DNA from: Methanobacteriota archaeon
Lineage (GTDB): Archaea > Thermoplasmatota > Thermoplasmata > UBA10834
DNA length: 36,944 bases
Direction: 5' to 3'
Assembly (NCBI GenBank): GCA_020725925.1
Contig: DYTN01000004.1
Span: 70,441-107,384 of the forward strand
Shown here: positions 8,191 to 16,223 of the stretch, in pieces
Position numbering within the stretch: position 1 is the first letter of the stretch
How the letters are laid out: each line of letters begins with the position of its first letter
Notes under the pieces: generated by a model
The model's database searches: none
Told to the model about the DNA's origin: nothing
The model's input: only the letters and a program-made list of their open reading frames with translations
Program-made: the position numbers and the translations under genes

Positions 8191-8223
8191 AAGGCATCTC
8201 GTTTCTCCCTCTTTTTGTCGCAT

Positions 8224-11200
8224 CTACCAGCACTTCGAGAAGCCGCAGGTCCTGCAGACCACGCACCCCTCGACGTACTCCACCATGCTCCCGCACTCCG
8301 GGCATTCGGGGCAGACGTCCCCCTTGTCGACGTAGTTCTGCTTGGCGACCCCGGCCTCGGCGGCGGGTGCGGGGACCTCGCCCGCCTCCGCAGCGAGCGG
8401 CCTGTCCTTGACGAACCGCTCCAGGGCCTTTGCGACGGCGTCGCTGCACGACAGAACCATCCCGCCGGGCTGCCAGAGCGGCGACGGGCACCTGATGCCC
8501 TTGAGCTGCTTCACTATCGCCTCCGGCTCGATCCCCGAGCGCAGGGCGAGTGAGATGAGCCTCCCGACGGCCTCCGCCTGCGATGCGGTGCACCCTCCGG
8601 ACTTGCCCATCTGGGTGAAGACCTCGCACAGGCCCCTCTCGTCCTCGTTGATCGTGACATACAGGTGCCCGCACCCCGTCTCGAGCCTCTGCGTTGTGCC
8701 CCTGGTGATGTACGGGCGGGCGCGCGGGAGCCTCGCGGCCTCTTCGCCCTCGGCCACAGCCTCCTCGGCTCCCCGCACCTCCCCCACGCTCAGCACCTGG
8801 TTCTCCCGGCTGCCGTACCTGTACACGGTGACGCCTTTGCACCCTAGCCTGTAGGCAGTCATGTACACGTCCTCGACGTCCTTGGGCGTCGCGTCCTTGG
8901 GGAAATTTACCGTCTTGGATACGGCGTTGTCCGTGTGGTCCTGGAACGCTGCCTGCATCCGTATGTGCCACTCGGGGGTGATGTCCAGGGCGGTGACGAA
9001 CAGCCTCCGGACGTCCTCGGGGACCATCTTCAGGTCCCTGAGCGAGCCTTTGGACGCTATCTCCTTCATCAGCTCGTCCGTGTAGAACCCGCGCTCCCTG
9101 GCGACCTCCTCGAAGATGGGGTTGACCTCCGGCAGGATGTCCTTGTCCATCACATTCCGGACGTACGCCACGGCGAATATGGGCTCGATGCCGCTCGAGA
9201 CGCCCGAGATGATGCTGATCGTGCCCGTGGGCGCGATGGTCGTCACCGTGGCGTTCCTGAGCTTGTCGTACTTCCCCCTCAGCGTGCTCCCTGGGAAGTT
9301 CGGGAATGGCCCGCGCTCCTCCGCCAGACCGACCGAGGCCTTGTGCCCCTCATCGTCGATGAAGACCATCAGCCTCTGGCCCAGCTTCATGGCGTCCTCG
9401 GTGTCGTATGGTATGCCCAGCCTGAGGAGCATGTCCGCGAAGCCCATGATCCCGAGCCCGATCTTCCTGTTCGCCCTGGTCATCTCCTCGATCTGCCTGA
9501 GCGGGTACTTATTGACGTCGATGACGTTGTCCAGGAACCTGATGGACCACCTGACCGTCTCCCCGAGCTTCGCCCAGTCGACATCCAGCCTCCCGTCCTT
9601 GTATGCGAGCATCTTGGCGAGGTTGACCGAGCCGAGGTTGCACGACTCATACGGCAGGAGCGGCTGCTCCCCGCACGGGTTGGTGCTCTCGATCTCGCCC
9701 ACCTTCGGCGTGGGGTTGTCCCTGTTGATCCTATCCAGGAATATGATGCCCGGCTCGCCGTTCCGCCAGGCCATGTTGACTATCATCTCGAAGATCTTCC
9801 TGGCCTTGAGCTTCCTGACGGGCTGTTTCGTCCGGGGGTTGACGAGGTCGTACTCGGCGTCGTCCTCGAGCGCCTTCATGAACTTGTCCGTCAGCGCGAC
9901 GGAGATGTTGAAGTTGGTGAGCTTGGAGCTGTCCCGCTTGGAAGTGATGAACTCCACTATGTCGGGATGGTCCACGCGGAGGATGCCCATGTTGGCCCCC
10001 CGCCTGGTCCCGCCCTGCTTGATGGTCTCCGTGGCTGCGTTGAAGACCTCCATGAACGAGATGGGCCCGCTCGAGACCCCCGCGGTGCTCTTGACCGAGT
10101 CACTCGCCGGCCTGAGCCTCGAGAAGCTGAACCCCGTGCCCCCGCCGCTGTTGTGGGACACGAAGCCGTTCGCCAGGTACGCGTGCCTCTGGGGCACGGT
10201 CAGGTCGACCACCTCGCGCCTGCCAGCAGGCATGACGCCCGTTACCGTCACGAAGTACGTGCCGTCATCGTCGGGCTCGTCGTGCAGCTCCCCGCCCGCC
10301 TCGAGCTCCTCCGCCATCGTTCCCTGGTCGGCGCTCATCAGTCTCTTCGACAGAAGCACGGAATCGAAGCCGACCTTCTCCCTGAAGACCATGAACCCCG
10401 AGCGGGTGCACACGGTGAGCTTCGAGCCCCGTCTGCAGGTTGGGACGCCCAGGTAGAACATGACCGTCTGGATCTCCGTGGCCAGATGCTCAGAGCCGCA
10501 GTCCGCGCTGACGACGCCAGCGGGGGAAACCCAGCCGCGGTCGCTGAAGATCCTCCTCAGGAAGGCGCAGAGCGCCCCCTCGCTGGCCGAGGTGACGCTC
10601 TCGCCGAGGCCTGAGTCGAGGGACTCGGAGGGGACGCTGACAACGACGCTCTCCGTGCCTCCCAGCCATCCTCCCAGCTTCATCACGAGCCTGTCGCCGG
10701 GCACGAGCTGTCCGATCTTCTTCCACGCGAGCTGGCCGTCCGTGCCCTGCACCATCAGCCTGTGGAGCGCCGTCCCCGTGATGCCGCAGCCCTCGCGGGT
10801 CTCGACCCGGAAGACCTCCTGAACCCCGTTCACGTGCTTCGAGCGGACGAGGTCCATCCCCTCGTGCGTTTCGATCCAGGTGCCCGCCTGAACGGATCCC
10901 AGCCTGGCACACCCGTCATCGGTCATCACGAGCGTCTCGGGCACGAGGCACTTGTGTATGAGGGCCGTGTACTTGATCGCGTCGAAGATCTCCTCCATCG
11001 AGTCGCCTATGGGCAGGACGAAGCACGCCGACAGCTGTCCCAGCTCCCTGCCAGCGTTCATGAGCGTTGGGCTGTTGGGCATGAACTCCAGCTTGGCCAT
11101 CATTTCGTAGAACTTCTCGGCGACCTTCTCGATCTCCTTTTCGTCCTTCCCGTAGTTGCCCTCGGCAGACGCGATGGCCCTGGCCACCCTCTCGAAGAGC

Positions 11201-11373
11201 TGCCTGGGCGTCTCCACGGGCTTGCCGTCGTCGTCCTTTCTGAGGTACCTCCGCTCGAGGACGACCCTCGCGTTGGCAGTTATCTGGGGTTCAAGGGCCC
11301 ATCCTCGGGCTGTCGTTCTTTTGCTGGCGAGTGCGACAGCACCCCCTGCTGACTGACCTGAAACGGTCGGCAT
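8224..11373 (-). CDS. nrdJ: Adenosylcobalamin-dependent (class II) ribonucleotide reductase containing an intein
   Basis: Reduces ribonucleotides to deoxyribonucleotides with a B12-derived radical. The precursor is 1049 aa from the ATG at 11373 (GAGGGGGAG just upstream); removing the 267-aa intein leaves 782 aa. Visible residues: redox Cys in GQLSACFVLP, the active-site motif NPCGEQPLLPYESCNLGS (thiyl Cys and Glu), RRGANMGILRVDHPDI, and ATVTTIAPTGTISIISGVSSG. The C-terminus is a Cys-rich tail (about 25 residues, CX2CX9CX2CX2CX4C) typical of NrdJ. The frame is open up to 11493 but only from a GTG without a good ribosome site. The gene is preceded by an unusually long leader. Confidence 0.95.
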   Translation of the reverse strand: MPTVSGQSAGGAVALASKRTTARGWALEPQITANARVVLERRYLRKDDDGKPVETPRQLFERVARAIASAEGNYGKDEKEIEKVAEKFYEMMAKLEFMPNSPTLMNAGRELGQLSACFVLPIGDSMEEIFDAIKYTALIHKCLVPETLVMTDDGCARLGSVQAGTWIETHEGMDLVRSKHVNGVQEVFRVETREGCGITGTALHRLMVQGTDGQLAWKKIGQLVPGDRLVMKLGGWLGGTESVVVSVPSESLDSGLGESVTSASEGALCAFLRRIFSDRGWVSPAGVVSADCGSEHLATEIQTVMFYLGVPTCRRGSKLTVCTRSGFMVFREKVGFDSVLLSKRLMSADQGTMAEELEAGGELHDEPDDDGTYFVTVTGVMPAGRREVVDLTVPQRHAYLANGFVSHNSGGGTGFSFSRLRPASDSVKSTAGVSSGPISFMEVFNAATETIKQGGTRRGANMGILRVDHPDIVEFITSKRDSSKLTNFNISVALTDKFMKALEDDAEYDLVNPRTKQPVRKLKARKIFEMIVNMAWRNGEPGIIFLDRINRDNPTPKVGEIESTNPCGEQPLLPYESCNLGSVNLAKMLAYKDGRLDVDWAKLGETVRWSIRFLDNVIDVNKYPLRQIEEMTRANRKIGLGIMGFADMLLRLGIPYDTEDAMKLGQRLMVFIDDEGHKASVGLAEERGPFPNFPGSTLRGKYDKLRNATVTTIAPTGTISIISGVSSGIEPIFAVAYVRNVMDKDILPEVNPIFEEVARERGFYTDELMKEIASKGSLRDLKMVPEDVRRLFVTALDITPEWHIRMQAAFQDHTDNAVSKTVNFPKDATPKDVEDVYMTAYRLGCKGVTVYRYGSRENQVLSVGEVRGAEEAVAEGEEAARLPRARPYITRGTTQRLETGCGHLYVTINEDERGLCEVFTQMGKSGGCTASQAEAVGRLISLALRSGIEPEAIVKQLKGIRCPSPLWQPGGMVLSCSDAVAKALERFVKDRPLAAEAGEVPAPAAEAGVAKQNYVDKGDVCPECPECGSMVEYVEGCVVCRTCGFSKCW
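10150..10950 (-). mobile_element. Intein in NrdJ with decayed LAGLIDADG endonuclease region
   Basis: In-frame protein-splicing element of 267 residues between Lys of ALIHK and Ser of SGGGTGFSFS. It begins with Cys (CLVPETLVMTDDG, block A), has a block B with TALH (Thr and His three apart), a block F-like VVDLTVPQRHAYLANG and ends FVSHN, with Ser as the +1 residue. All splicing residues are therefore present. The middle (about residues 105-210) resembles one half of a LAGLIDADG homing endonuclease (ALCAFLRRIFSDRGWV, HLATEIQTVMFYLGVP, FMVFREKVGF), but the second half and the paired catalytic motif are missing. The element is longer than a mini-intein and shorter than a full one. Confidence 0.93.
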
Positions 11374-11879
11374 TTCTCCCCCTCTGAGCTCGATGCTGTA
11401 TCTTCCAAGCTGCTCTGAAGCCCGACGCCCTTGGCGTGTGGGATAGCCTTGCCCCGAGTTCTTGCGACAGAAGACTATCCCTGGCCCCTCCACCTCTGCT
11501 TGGCATGTGCGAGGTGAAAAGCTTTGCTATTGCGTGCAGTCCGCAAACGGGTAACATCACATAAAGACGTTTTCTGACACGACCTGATAACAGATTTCGG
11601 TCCTCGTTGGCCCCTCCTGTCGATAATCGTATCATATATGTTATCAGATTATTTATCAACTCGCTCTGCCAGATTGGCGGCACGGCCTTGGGGCAGGTCA
11701 TGACACGCATGCGCTGCCGAGGAGTGCAGACGAAGTAGCGCTCCGAAGAACTCGTTTCCTGTGCGGGTTGTCCGCGCTCGATTGCCGTTTCGTCGTTTCC
11801 CTTCAGAAATCGGTCGAATCCTTGATTAGGGAGCCGCATCTATCCCTCGAAGAGTCCGAAAGCAATTGGAGAGCACAGC
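11374..11879. other. 506-bp gene-free stretch between nrdJ and the MoaD-like gene
   Basis: No convincing protein gene is seen on either strand. The stretch must hold two divergent promoters. Minus-strand TATA candidates for nrdJ are at 11651-11657 (gataaat) and 11559-11569 (cgtctttatgt), implying leaders of about 256 or 166 nt. A perfect 9-bp inverted pair, ctgataaca (11584-11592) and tgttatcag (11639-11647), brackets an AT-rich core. A weak plus-strand TATA candidate for the MoaD-like gene is cttgattaggg (11821-11831). Confidence 0.5.
11425..11481 (-). promoter_or_regulatory. Possible structured RNA leader of nrdJ
   Basis: Within the nrdJ leader two inverted repeats sit side by side: acgcc/ggcgt with a 3-nt loop (11425-11437), and gggatag/ctatccc (11440-11446 with 11475-11481), whose interior holds a further 4-bp ttct/agaa stem. 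They lie 52-108 nt before the start codon. I do not see the conserved boxes of a cobalamin riboswitch. A regulatory function is speculation. Confidence 0.25.
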
Positions 11880-12125
11880 ATGAAGGTCAAAGTGAAGCTG
11901 TACGCCGCGTTCAGGGAGATCGTGGGCGCCAAGGAGGAAGACCTGGATGTGCCGGAGGGCACGACGGTCAACGGCCTCCTCGACGACTACATAAGGCGGT
12001 TCCCAGCCCTGGCCAGATACAGGGAGCACATCATCCTGTCCGTGAACAAGGAGTATGGTCCACCGGCCAAGGTCTTGAGGGAAGGGGACGAGGTCTCCTT
12101 CTTGCCGCCCGTGAGCGGTGGTTGA
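11880..12125 (+). CDS. MoaD/ThiS-like ubiquitin-fold sulfur carrier
   Basis: An 81-aa beta-grasp protein: MKVKVKLYAAFREIVGAKEED at the N-terminus, EGTTVNGLLDDY, then LREGDEVSFLPPVSGG with the exposed C-terminal Gly-Gly that is adenylated and thiocarboxylated in MoaD. The family delivers sulfur to molybdopterin or, as archaeal SAMPs, is attached to proteins. No moaE or E1-like moeB gene is in this window, so the two roles cannot be separated. GGAG about 8 nt before the ATG supports the start. The secreted carboxypeptidase begins shortly downstream but has its own TATA box. Confidence 0.85.
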   Translation: MKVKVKLYAAFREIVGAKEEDLDVPEGTTVNGLLDDYIRRFPALARYREHIILSVNKEYGPPAKVLREGDEVSFLPPVSGG

Positions 12126-12154
12126 CCGTCGTTTCGTTTCCTGTTCCGGAACGA

Positions 12155-12162
12155 CGATATAG
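12155..12162 (+). promoter_or_regulatory. TATA-like element of the M14 carboxypeptidase
   Basis: cgatatag lies 30-40 nt before the ATG at 12193, predicting transcription from about 12183 and a leader of about 10 nt. It favours the ATG at 12193 over the in-frame GTG at 12181. Confidence 0.4.
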
Positions 12163-12192
12163 CGGCTCCGGCTATGCTGGGTGTGGTCTGCA

Positions 12193-14265
12193 ATGGCGCG
12201 CTTTTGTCTCAGGGTCGCATCTGCAGCTCTTCTTCTCCTTCTCGCGTTGCCTCTTGGCATAGCTTCCGACAGGACCGATGCGGCAGTTCCGATCGAGGCA
12301 GGAGCGGACTCCCTGGTCATCCAGGCTCCTCCGGTCTACTACGACTACAGGAACCACTCGGAGATCAAGGCCGCCCTCTACGGCATCGAAACAAGCCATC
12401 CGCTGATATCCAAGGTCTACGACATAGGCGATTCGTGGGAGAAGACCCAGGGGCTCGCGGACAGGGACATCATCGCACTCAAGGTCTCAGACAAGGTCTC
12501 GGGGGACGAGGACGAACCCGAGGTCATGATTGTCGGCCTCCACCACGCGAGGGAGTGGCCGACGTCCGAGATCGTGCTCGAAATCGCGAAGAACCTCACG
12601 GACAACTACGGGAACGACTCCAGGATAAGCTGGCTCGTGGATAACCGGGAGATATGGATAGTCCCGCTTGTAAACCCGGACGGGCTGGACTACGCCCTGC
12701 AGTACGACGAGTGGTGGCGCAAGAACAGGCGCCTGAACTACGATGGCACGTATGGAGTGGACCTGAACAGGAACTATGCCGGCTCGATGAACGGCGACCC
12801 CGAGGGTGCCTGGGGCGGCGCCGGGTCGTCCCACGACCCCAGCTCGGAGGTCTACTGCGGCGAGTTTCCGTTCTCGGAGCCGGAGACGCAGGCCATCAGG
12901 GACCTCGTGCTCGCACGCGACTTCGAGATTGCCCTGGACTTCCACAGCTACGGCGAGCTTGTCATGTGGCCGTGGGGGTACACCACCGAGGTGACGCCTG
13001 ATGACGCCGACCTCGTCCGGATAGGCAACGAGCTCGCGGCGCTCAACGGCTACACGGCGGAGCAATCCGTCGGCCTGTATCCCACCACGGGCGACTCCAT
13101 CGACTGGCACTACGGCGGGGCAGACATCTACGCGTTCTGTTTCGAGGTCGGGAGGGAGTTCCACCCGGATTGGACGAGCGACGTGCTCGCGATCATTGCT
13201 GAGAACATCCCGCCCGCTCTGCTGGGGATCGAGATCGCTGGGGACAGGGAGGAGCGCGCGTTCGACATCTCTCACGAAGCCGTCCCGCTCAGAAACTACA
13301 CGGCCATCGGGATCGCCCTGAACGCGACCGTCACGGCCGACAGAGGAGTCGACACTTCGTCGGTGAGGCTCCACTTCAGCGTCGATGGAGGAGCCTGGTC
13401 GGTCCTGTCGATGTCCCTCTCGTCCGGCAACGACACCTACTTCGGACGCCTGCCTGAGCTGCCCGTCGGGAGCATCGTCGAGTACTACTTCGTGGCCAGC
13501 GACCTCGCGGAGGCGGAGCGCATGGCCCCCCTGTACGCCCCGTACGAAGTGTTCTCGTTCATGGTCACCGAAGAAGGACCAGCGAGCCCAGTGGAGGTGA
13601 CGTTCAGCCCGCCTTCGGAGATAGACGGCTCTGTCTCGAACACGGTCGCAGCCCATGCTCACAACGTCACCGCAGATATGGAGCTGCTGCTCCACTTGGT
13701 CAACGCGTCATCGGGCTACACGCTGGACGTCGCAATGGAGCACATCGCCGGGGACGATTTCAGCGGCGTCCTCCCGGCCGGCATCCCGTTGGGAGAATCC
13801 GACCTGTGGCTGACCGTGGAGGAGCTGGGCATCGAGATCTGGTCATCGGCTCCAAGCCTCCTCATGGTGAGCGACCAGACAGCTCCCGCCTTCTCAGCCC
13901 ACGACGCCGTACAGCTCGACCAGACCACGGTGGTGTTCACCGTGAACTGCTCGGACACCTACGGGGTCGTGCTAGTCGTGCTGACCTACAGGGAGGTGGG
14001 CGGCGGTCCGGCGCAGTCTGTCGACATGGTTCTCGCGGAAGGCACTTCCACGGACGGGATGTGGTCGGTCACGGTGACGATAGGCGGGTCCGATCCCGTC
14101 GAGTACAGCTACCGAGCGCACGACAACGTTCAGTCCGCCGACCTCCCCGAGACCGGGAGCTTCCTGTTCACGCCCGTGGAGATCCCGGAGTTCTCGCTCG
14201 TTCTGCTCGTGGTCGCCGTGACCGCGCTCTCCGTCGCGATGCTCAGTCGAGCAAGACGACCTTGA
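12193..14265 (+). CDS. Secreted, membrane-anchored M14 zinc carboxypeptidase
   Basis: A 690-aa exported metallopeptidase of the carboxypeptidase A/T type. Residues 1-25 form a signal peptide (basic MARFCLR, then a Leu/Ala-rich core). The catalytic domain (about 40-340) shows the zinc ligands HHAREWPTSE (HxxE) and DFHSYGE, the substrate-binding DLNRNY and NREIWIVPLVNPDG, and the catalytic Glu in AFCFEVGREFHP. A beta-sandwich-rich region follows. The C-terminus is IPEFS plus a hydrophobic segment and a basic end (LSRARRP), resembling PEF-CTERM/archaeosortase-type anchors. It probably digests extracellular peptides. An in-frame GTG at 12181 is an alternative start. The stop overlaps the convergent UPF0179 gene by 23 bp. 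Confidence 0.9.
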   Translation: MARFCLRVASAALLLLLALPLGIASDRTDAAVPIEAGADSLVIQAPPVYYDYRNHSEIKAALYGIETSHPLISKVYDIGDSWEKTQGLADRDIIALKVSDKVSGDEDEPEVMIVGLHHAREWPTSEIVLEIAKNLTDNYGNDSRISWLVDNREIWIVPLVNPDGLDYALQYDEWWRKNRRLNYDGTYGVDLNRNYAGSMNGDPEGAWGGAGSSHDPSSEVYCGEFPFSEPETQAIRDLVLARDFEIALDFHSYGELVMWPWGYTTEVTPDDADLVRIGNELAALNGYTAEQSVGLYPTTGDSIDWHYGGADIYAFCFEVGREFHPDWTSDVLAIIAENIPPALLGIEIAGDREERAFDISHEAVPLRNYTAIGIALNATVTADRGVDTSSVRLHFSVDGGAWSVLSMSLSSGNDTYFGRLPELPVGSIVEYYFVASDLAEAERMAPLYAPYEVFSFMVTEEGPASPVEVTFSPPSEIDGSVSNTVAAHAHNVTADMELLLHLVNASSGYTLDVAMEHIAGDDFSGVLPAGIPLGESDLWLTVEELGIEIWSSAPSLLMVSDQTAPAFSAHDAVQLDQTTVVFTVNCSDTYGVVLVVLTYREVGGGPAQSVDMVLAEGTSTDGMWSVTVTIGGSDPVEYSYRAHDNVQSADLPETGSFLFTPVEIPEFSLVLLVVAVTALSVAMLSRARRP

Positions 14266-14668
14266 GCGCCTCACCTCTCGGGCACGATATCGGCCCTTCG
14301 ACCGACGCGATCCTGTACCTCATCCCCTCGGCCGCCTCAATCGGTCTGCACAGCCTGTAGTGCTCGCACCCGAGTCTGTCGCAGCTGCTCTCCTCGAATG
14401 TGAGCATCGACCCTTCCAGCGCCACCCTCGATGGCAGGGCGGCCCTCGTGGGCACCTTCTCCACTTCGACCACCCGCACGCCCCCCTCGTGTATCTTGCA
14501 CTCGTGGTGGACGTCCCTCACCTCCGTGACTCTGTAGCGCCTGTTCTGCTCCAGGTGGAAGCACACGTTCTTGATCTTGCAGTCCCTGCACTCGGCTATC
14601 GGCCCTCCGAAGACGAACTCGAAGCCCTTCCTGCACTGCTGTTCCCCGACGACAGTCACCAGCACCAT
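14243..14668 (-). CDS. UPF0179 family protein
   Basis: A 141-aa cysteine-rich protein of the archaeal UPF0179 family, function unknown. Recognisable features: VTVVGEQQCRKGFEFVFGGP, CRDCKIKNVCFHLEQNRRYRVTEV, HECKIHEGGVRVVEVE and GMRYRIASVEGPISCPRGE. About nine cysteines in CxxC-like pairs suggest metal or Fe-S binding (inference). The ATG at 14668 has GGAGGT 7 nt upstream; a GTG at 14677 lies within that site and is less likely. The 3' end overlaps the carboxypeptidase gene on the other strand. It is 16 nt downstream of the glycerol-1-phosphate dehydrogenase gene and probably co-transcribed with it. Confidence 0.85.
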   Translation of the reverse strand: MVLVTVVGEQQCRKGFEFVFGGPIAECRDCKIKNVCFHLEQNRRYRVTEVRDVHHECKIHEGGVRVVEVEKVPTRAALPSRVALEGSMLTFEESSCDRLGCEHYRLCRPIEAAEGMRYRIASVEGPISCPRGEALKVVLLD

Positions 14669-14684
14669 ACCGCACACCTCCGAC

Positions 14685-15749
14685 TCAGATCACTTTCGTA
14701 ATCCTCGCCAGGCGTCCCGCTGCGTCCGGTGTCAACCCCCTGTCCCCGAGTATCGTGTACCTGTCCTTTCTTATCTCGTGCGCGTGCACGAGCGCCTCTA
14801 TGAGCTGATCCTCAGATACATCGAGCTCCTTGGCTGTCGTAGGCGCACCTATCATCTGGAGGGCTTGTCGTATGCGCTGCCAGTCCCCCCCGTGCAGGTA
14901 CATCATCATGATTGACCCGACGCCGCACTGCTCTCCGTGGAGAGCCTTGCCTGGCGCGATCTTGTCGAGAATGTGAGAGAGCATGTGCTCGGAGCCGCTC
15001 GTCGGCCGCGAGGAGCCTGCGACGGCCATCGAGATGCCGGAGATGATGATCGGCCGTATGGAGACCCATACGCTCTCCTCCAGGTTCGGCTTGATGCTCC
15101 CGGCGCTCTCAATGATGGACTCCGCCGCGTACCTCGCCAGGTTCGCCGCGCTCGAGCTGAAGTCCTCGGACCTGAGCCTCTGTGCGAGCTGCCAGTCGAG
15201 TATCGCCGTGGTGTTGGAGATCACGTCCGAGCACCCGGACGCGAGCAGCCTGTACGGCGCCTTGACGATCAAGGCGGTGTCTGCGATGATTCCCAAGGGC
15301 ACGTTCGCGTTCAGCGAGAGCGAGTTGCCTCCGTCCTTGATCGATGCCCTCGGGCTTGCGATGCCGTCGTGGGATGCGGATGTGGGTATGCTGAGGAAGG
15401 GTATCTTGAGGTTCACTGACCCGAGCTTCGCGAGGTCTATCTTGCTCCCGCCGCCCACGCCTAGCAGGAACGACGCGCGCACGTCCTTCGCGACCTCCTC
15501 GACCTTGACGAGGTTAGCCTGCGTCGCGGGTCCCACCTCGACCTGCTGCACCTCGTACTTCTTCTCCGCGAGCGAGTCCTTGACCATGCCCGCCGCGAGG
15601 GTGCCCGTGGTGGGCCCCGTCACTATCAGCGCCGTGCCGTTGAGCTCGAAGTCTCTGCACACGGCTCCTGACTGGCCCACGCACCCATGCCCCGCCAGGA
15701 CCTGTCTGGGGAACTGCATCGTCCGGGCCTTGGTGAAGCTGTCCAACAT
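14685..15749 (-). CDS. egsA: NAD(P)-dependent glycerol-1-phosphate dehydrogenase
   Basis: Reduces dihydroxyacetone phosphate to sn-glycerol-1-phosphate, the backbone of archaeal membrane lipids. It belongs to the iron/zinc-dependent dehydroquinate synthase-like superfamily. Seen here: LGVGGGSKIDLAK (nucleotide binding), PTSASHDGIASPRAS, and the metal ligands Asp in SGCSDVISN and His in SEHMLSHIL and ALHGEQCGVG. Length of 354 aa is typical. The start is taken as the ATG at 15749; a TTG two codons upstream (15755) and an ATG at 15719 are alternatives. It is the clearest archaeal marker in the window. Confidence 0.93.
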   Translation of the reverse strand: MLDSFTKARTMQFPRQVLAGHGCVGQSGAVCRDFELNGTALIVTGPTTGTLAAGMVKDSLAEKKYEVQQVEVGPATQANLVKVEEVAKDVRASFLLGVGGGSKIDLAKLGSVNLKIPFLSIPTSASHDGIASPRASIKDGGNSLSLNANVPLGIIADTALIVKAPYRLLASGCSDVISNTTAILDWQLAQRLRSEDFSSSAANLARYAAESIIESAGSIKPNLEESVWVSIRPIIISGISMAVAGSSRPTSGSEHMLSHILDKIAPGKALHGEQCGVGSIMMMYLHGGDWQRIRQALQMIGAPTTAKELDVSEDQLIEALVHAHEIRKDRYTILGDRGLTPDAAGRLARITKVI

Positions 15750-15786
15750 CGTCAAGCACTGCCTCAGTGGAATATGCCCGTTTTGC

Positions 15787-15796
15787 TCTTTAAGTT
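15787..15796 (-). promoter_or_regulatory. TATA-like element of egsA
   Basis: The minus strand reads aacttaaaga, predicting transcription from about 15766, 17 nt before the ATG. A second AT-rich candidate (cataaatatg, 15821-15830) would give a leader of about 50 nt. Confidence 0.4.
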
Positions 15797-15857
15797 ATCG
15801 GTTTGTATTCTGCATGGCACATATTTATGCCAGTGGGCCTGCGGAGCGCCCGAGAAG

Positions 15858-16223
15858 TCAATGAGAGTTCGATATGCGCTCCATCTTCTCTATGAGGTCG
15901 TCCATGCGGAACGGCTTGGGCAGGAACTCGATTGCGCCCGCGTCCTTGGCCTCCCGCTCGACCATGACGTCGGCGCTGACGAAGATGACCTTCTGCTTAG
16001 GGTTCATCCGCATGATCTCCTTGGTCGCCTCGACCCCGTTCATGACGGGCATGCGATGGTCCATTATCACGACATCGGGCTTGTCAGAGGAGGAATTGTA
16101 CTTCCTCAGCGCCTCCTCCCCGTCGAACGCCGTGCCCATGACCTTGTACCCCCTGAGCTGGAGTATGTCGCGGTAGAGCTCGACGATGAAGAGCTCGTCG
16201 TCGACTATCAGAACGCTCGTCAT
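15858..16223 (-). CDS. Response regulator, stand-alone receiver domain
   Basis: A 121-aa single receiver domain of a two-component system with no output domain. Acidic pocket Asp8/Asp9 (LIVDDE), phospho-acceptor Asp55 (VVIMDHRMP), the switch Ser83 (VIFVSAD) and Lys103 (LPKPF) are all present, so phosphorylation should be possible. It probably passes the signal by protein contact, as in many archaeal systems. Its ATG overlaps the TGA of the upstream kinase gene (ATGA, 16220-16223), indicating translational coupling and a cognate pair. Confidence 0.92.
   Translation of the reverse strand: MTSVLIVDDELFIVELYRDILQLRGYKVMGTAFDGEEALRKYNSSSDKPDVVIMDHRMPVMNGVEATKEIMRMNPKQKVIFVSADVMVEREAKDAGAIEFLPKPFRMDDLIEKMERISNSH

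Noticed and set aside
8213-8217. T5 run as a plus-strand terminator
   Set aside because: No plus-strand gene ends here; on the minus strand it is an A-run just after the nrdJ stop and cannot act as a T-run terminator.
8090-8971. Long N-terminal extension of the iron-sulfur flavoprotein
   Set aside because: The extension runs through nrdJ coding sequence in the wrong phase and is Arg/Gly-rich. A strong ribosome site precedes the ATG at 8089.
8935-10614. 559-codon plus-strand frame opposite nrdJ
   Set aside because: GC-rich third positions of nrdJ create a long antisense frame. The composition (Pro, Arg, Val, Leu, Asp) is that of a shadow, and nrdJ and its intein account fully for the region.
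11291-11839. 182-codon minus-strand frame in the gap upstream of nrdJ
   Set aside because: Overlaps the nrdJ start in another phase, has mixed AT/GC composition unlike the genes here, and contains no motif.
11374-11879. Cobalamin riboswitch upstream of nrdJ
   Set aside because: I could not find the conserved B12-box or the core pairing. Only simple inverted repeats are visible.
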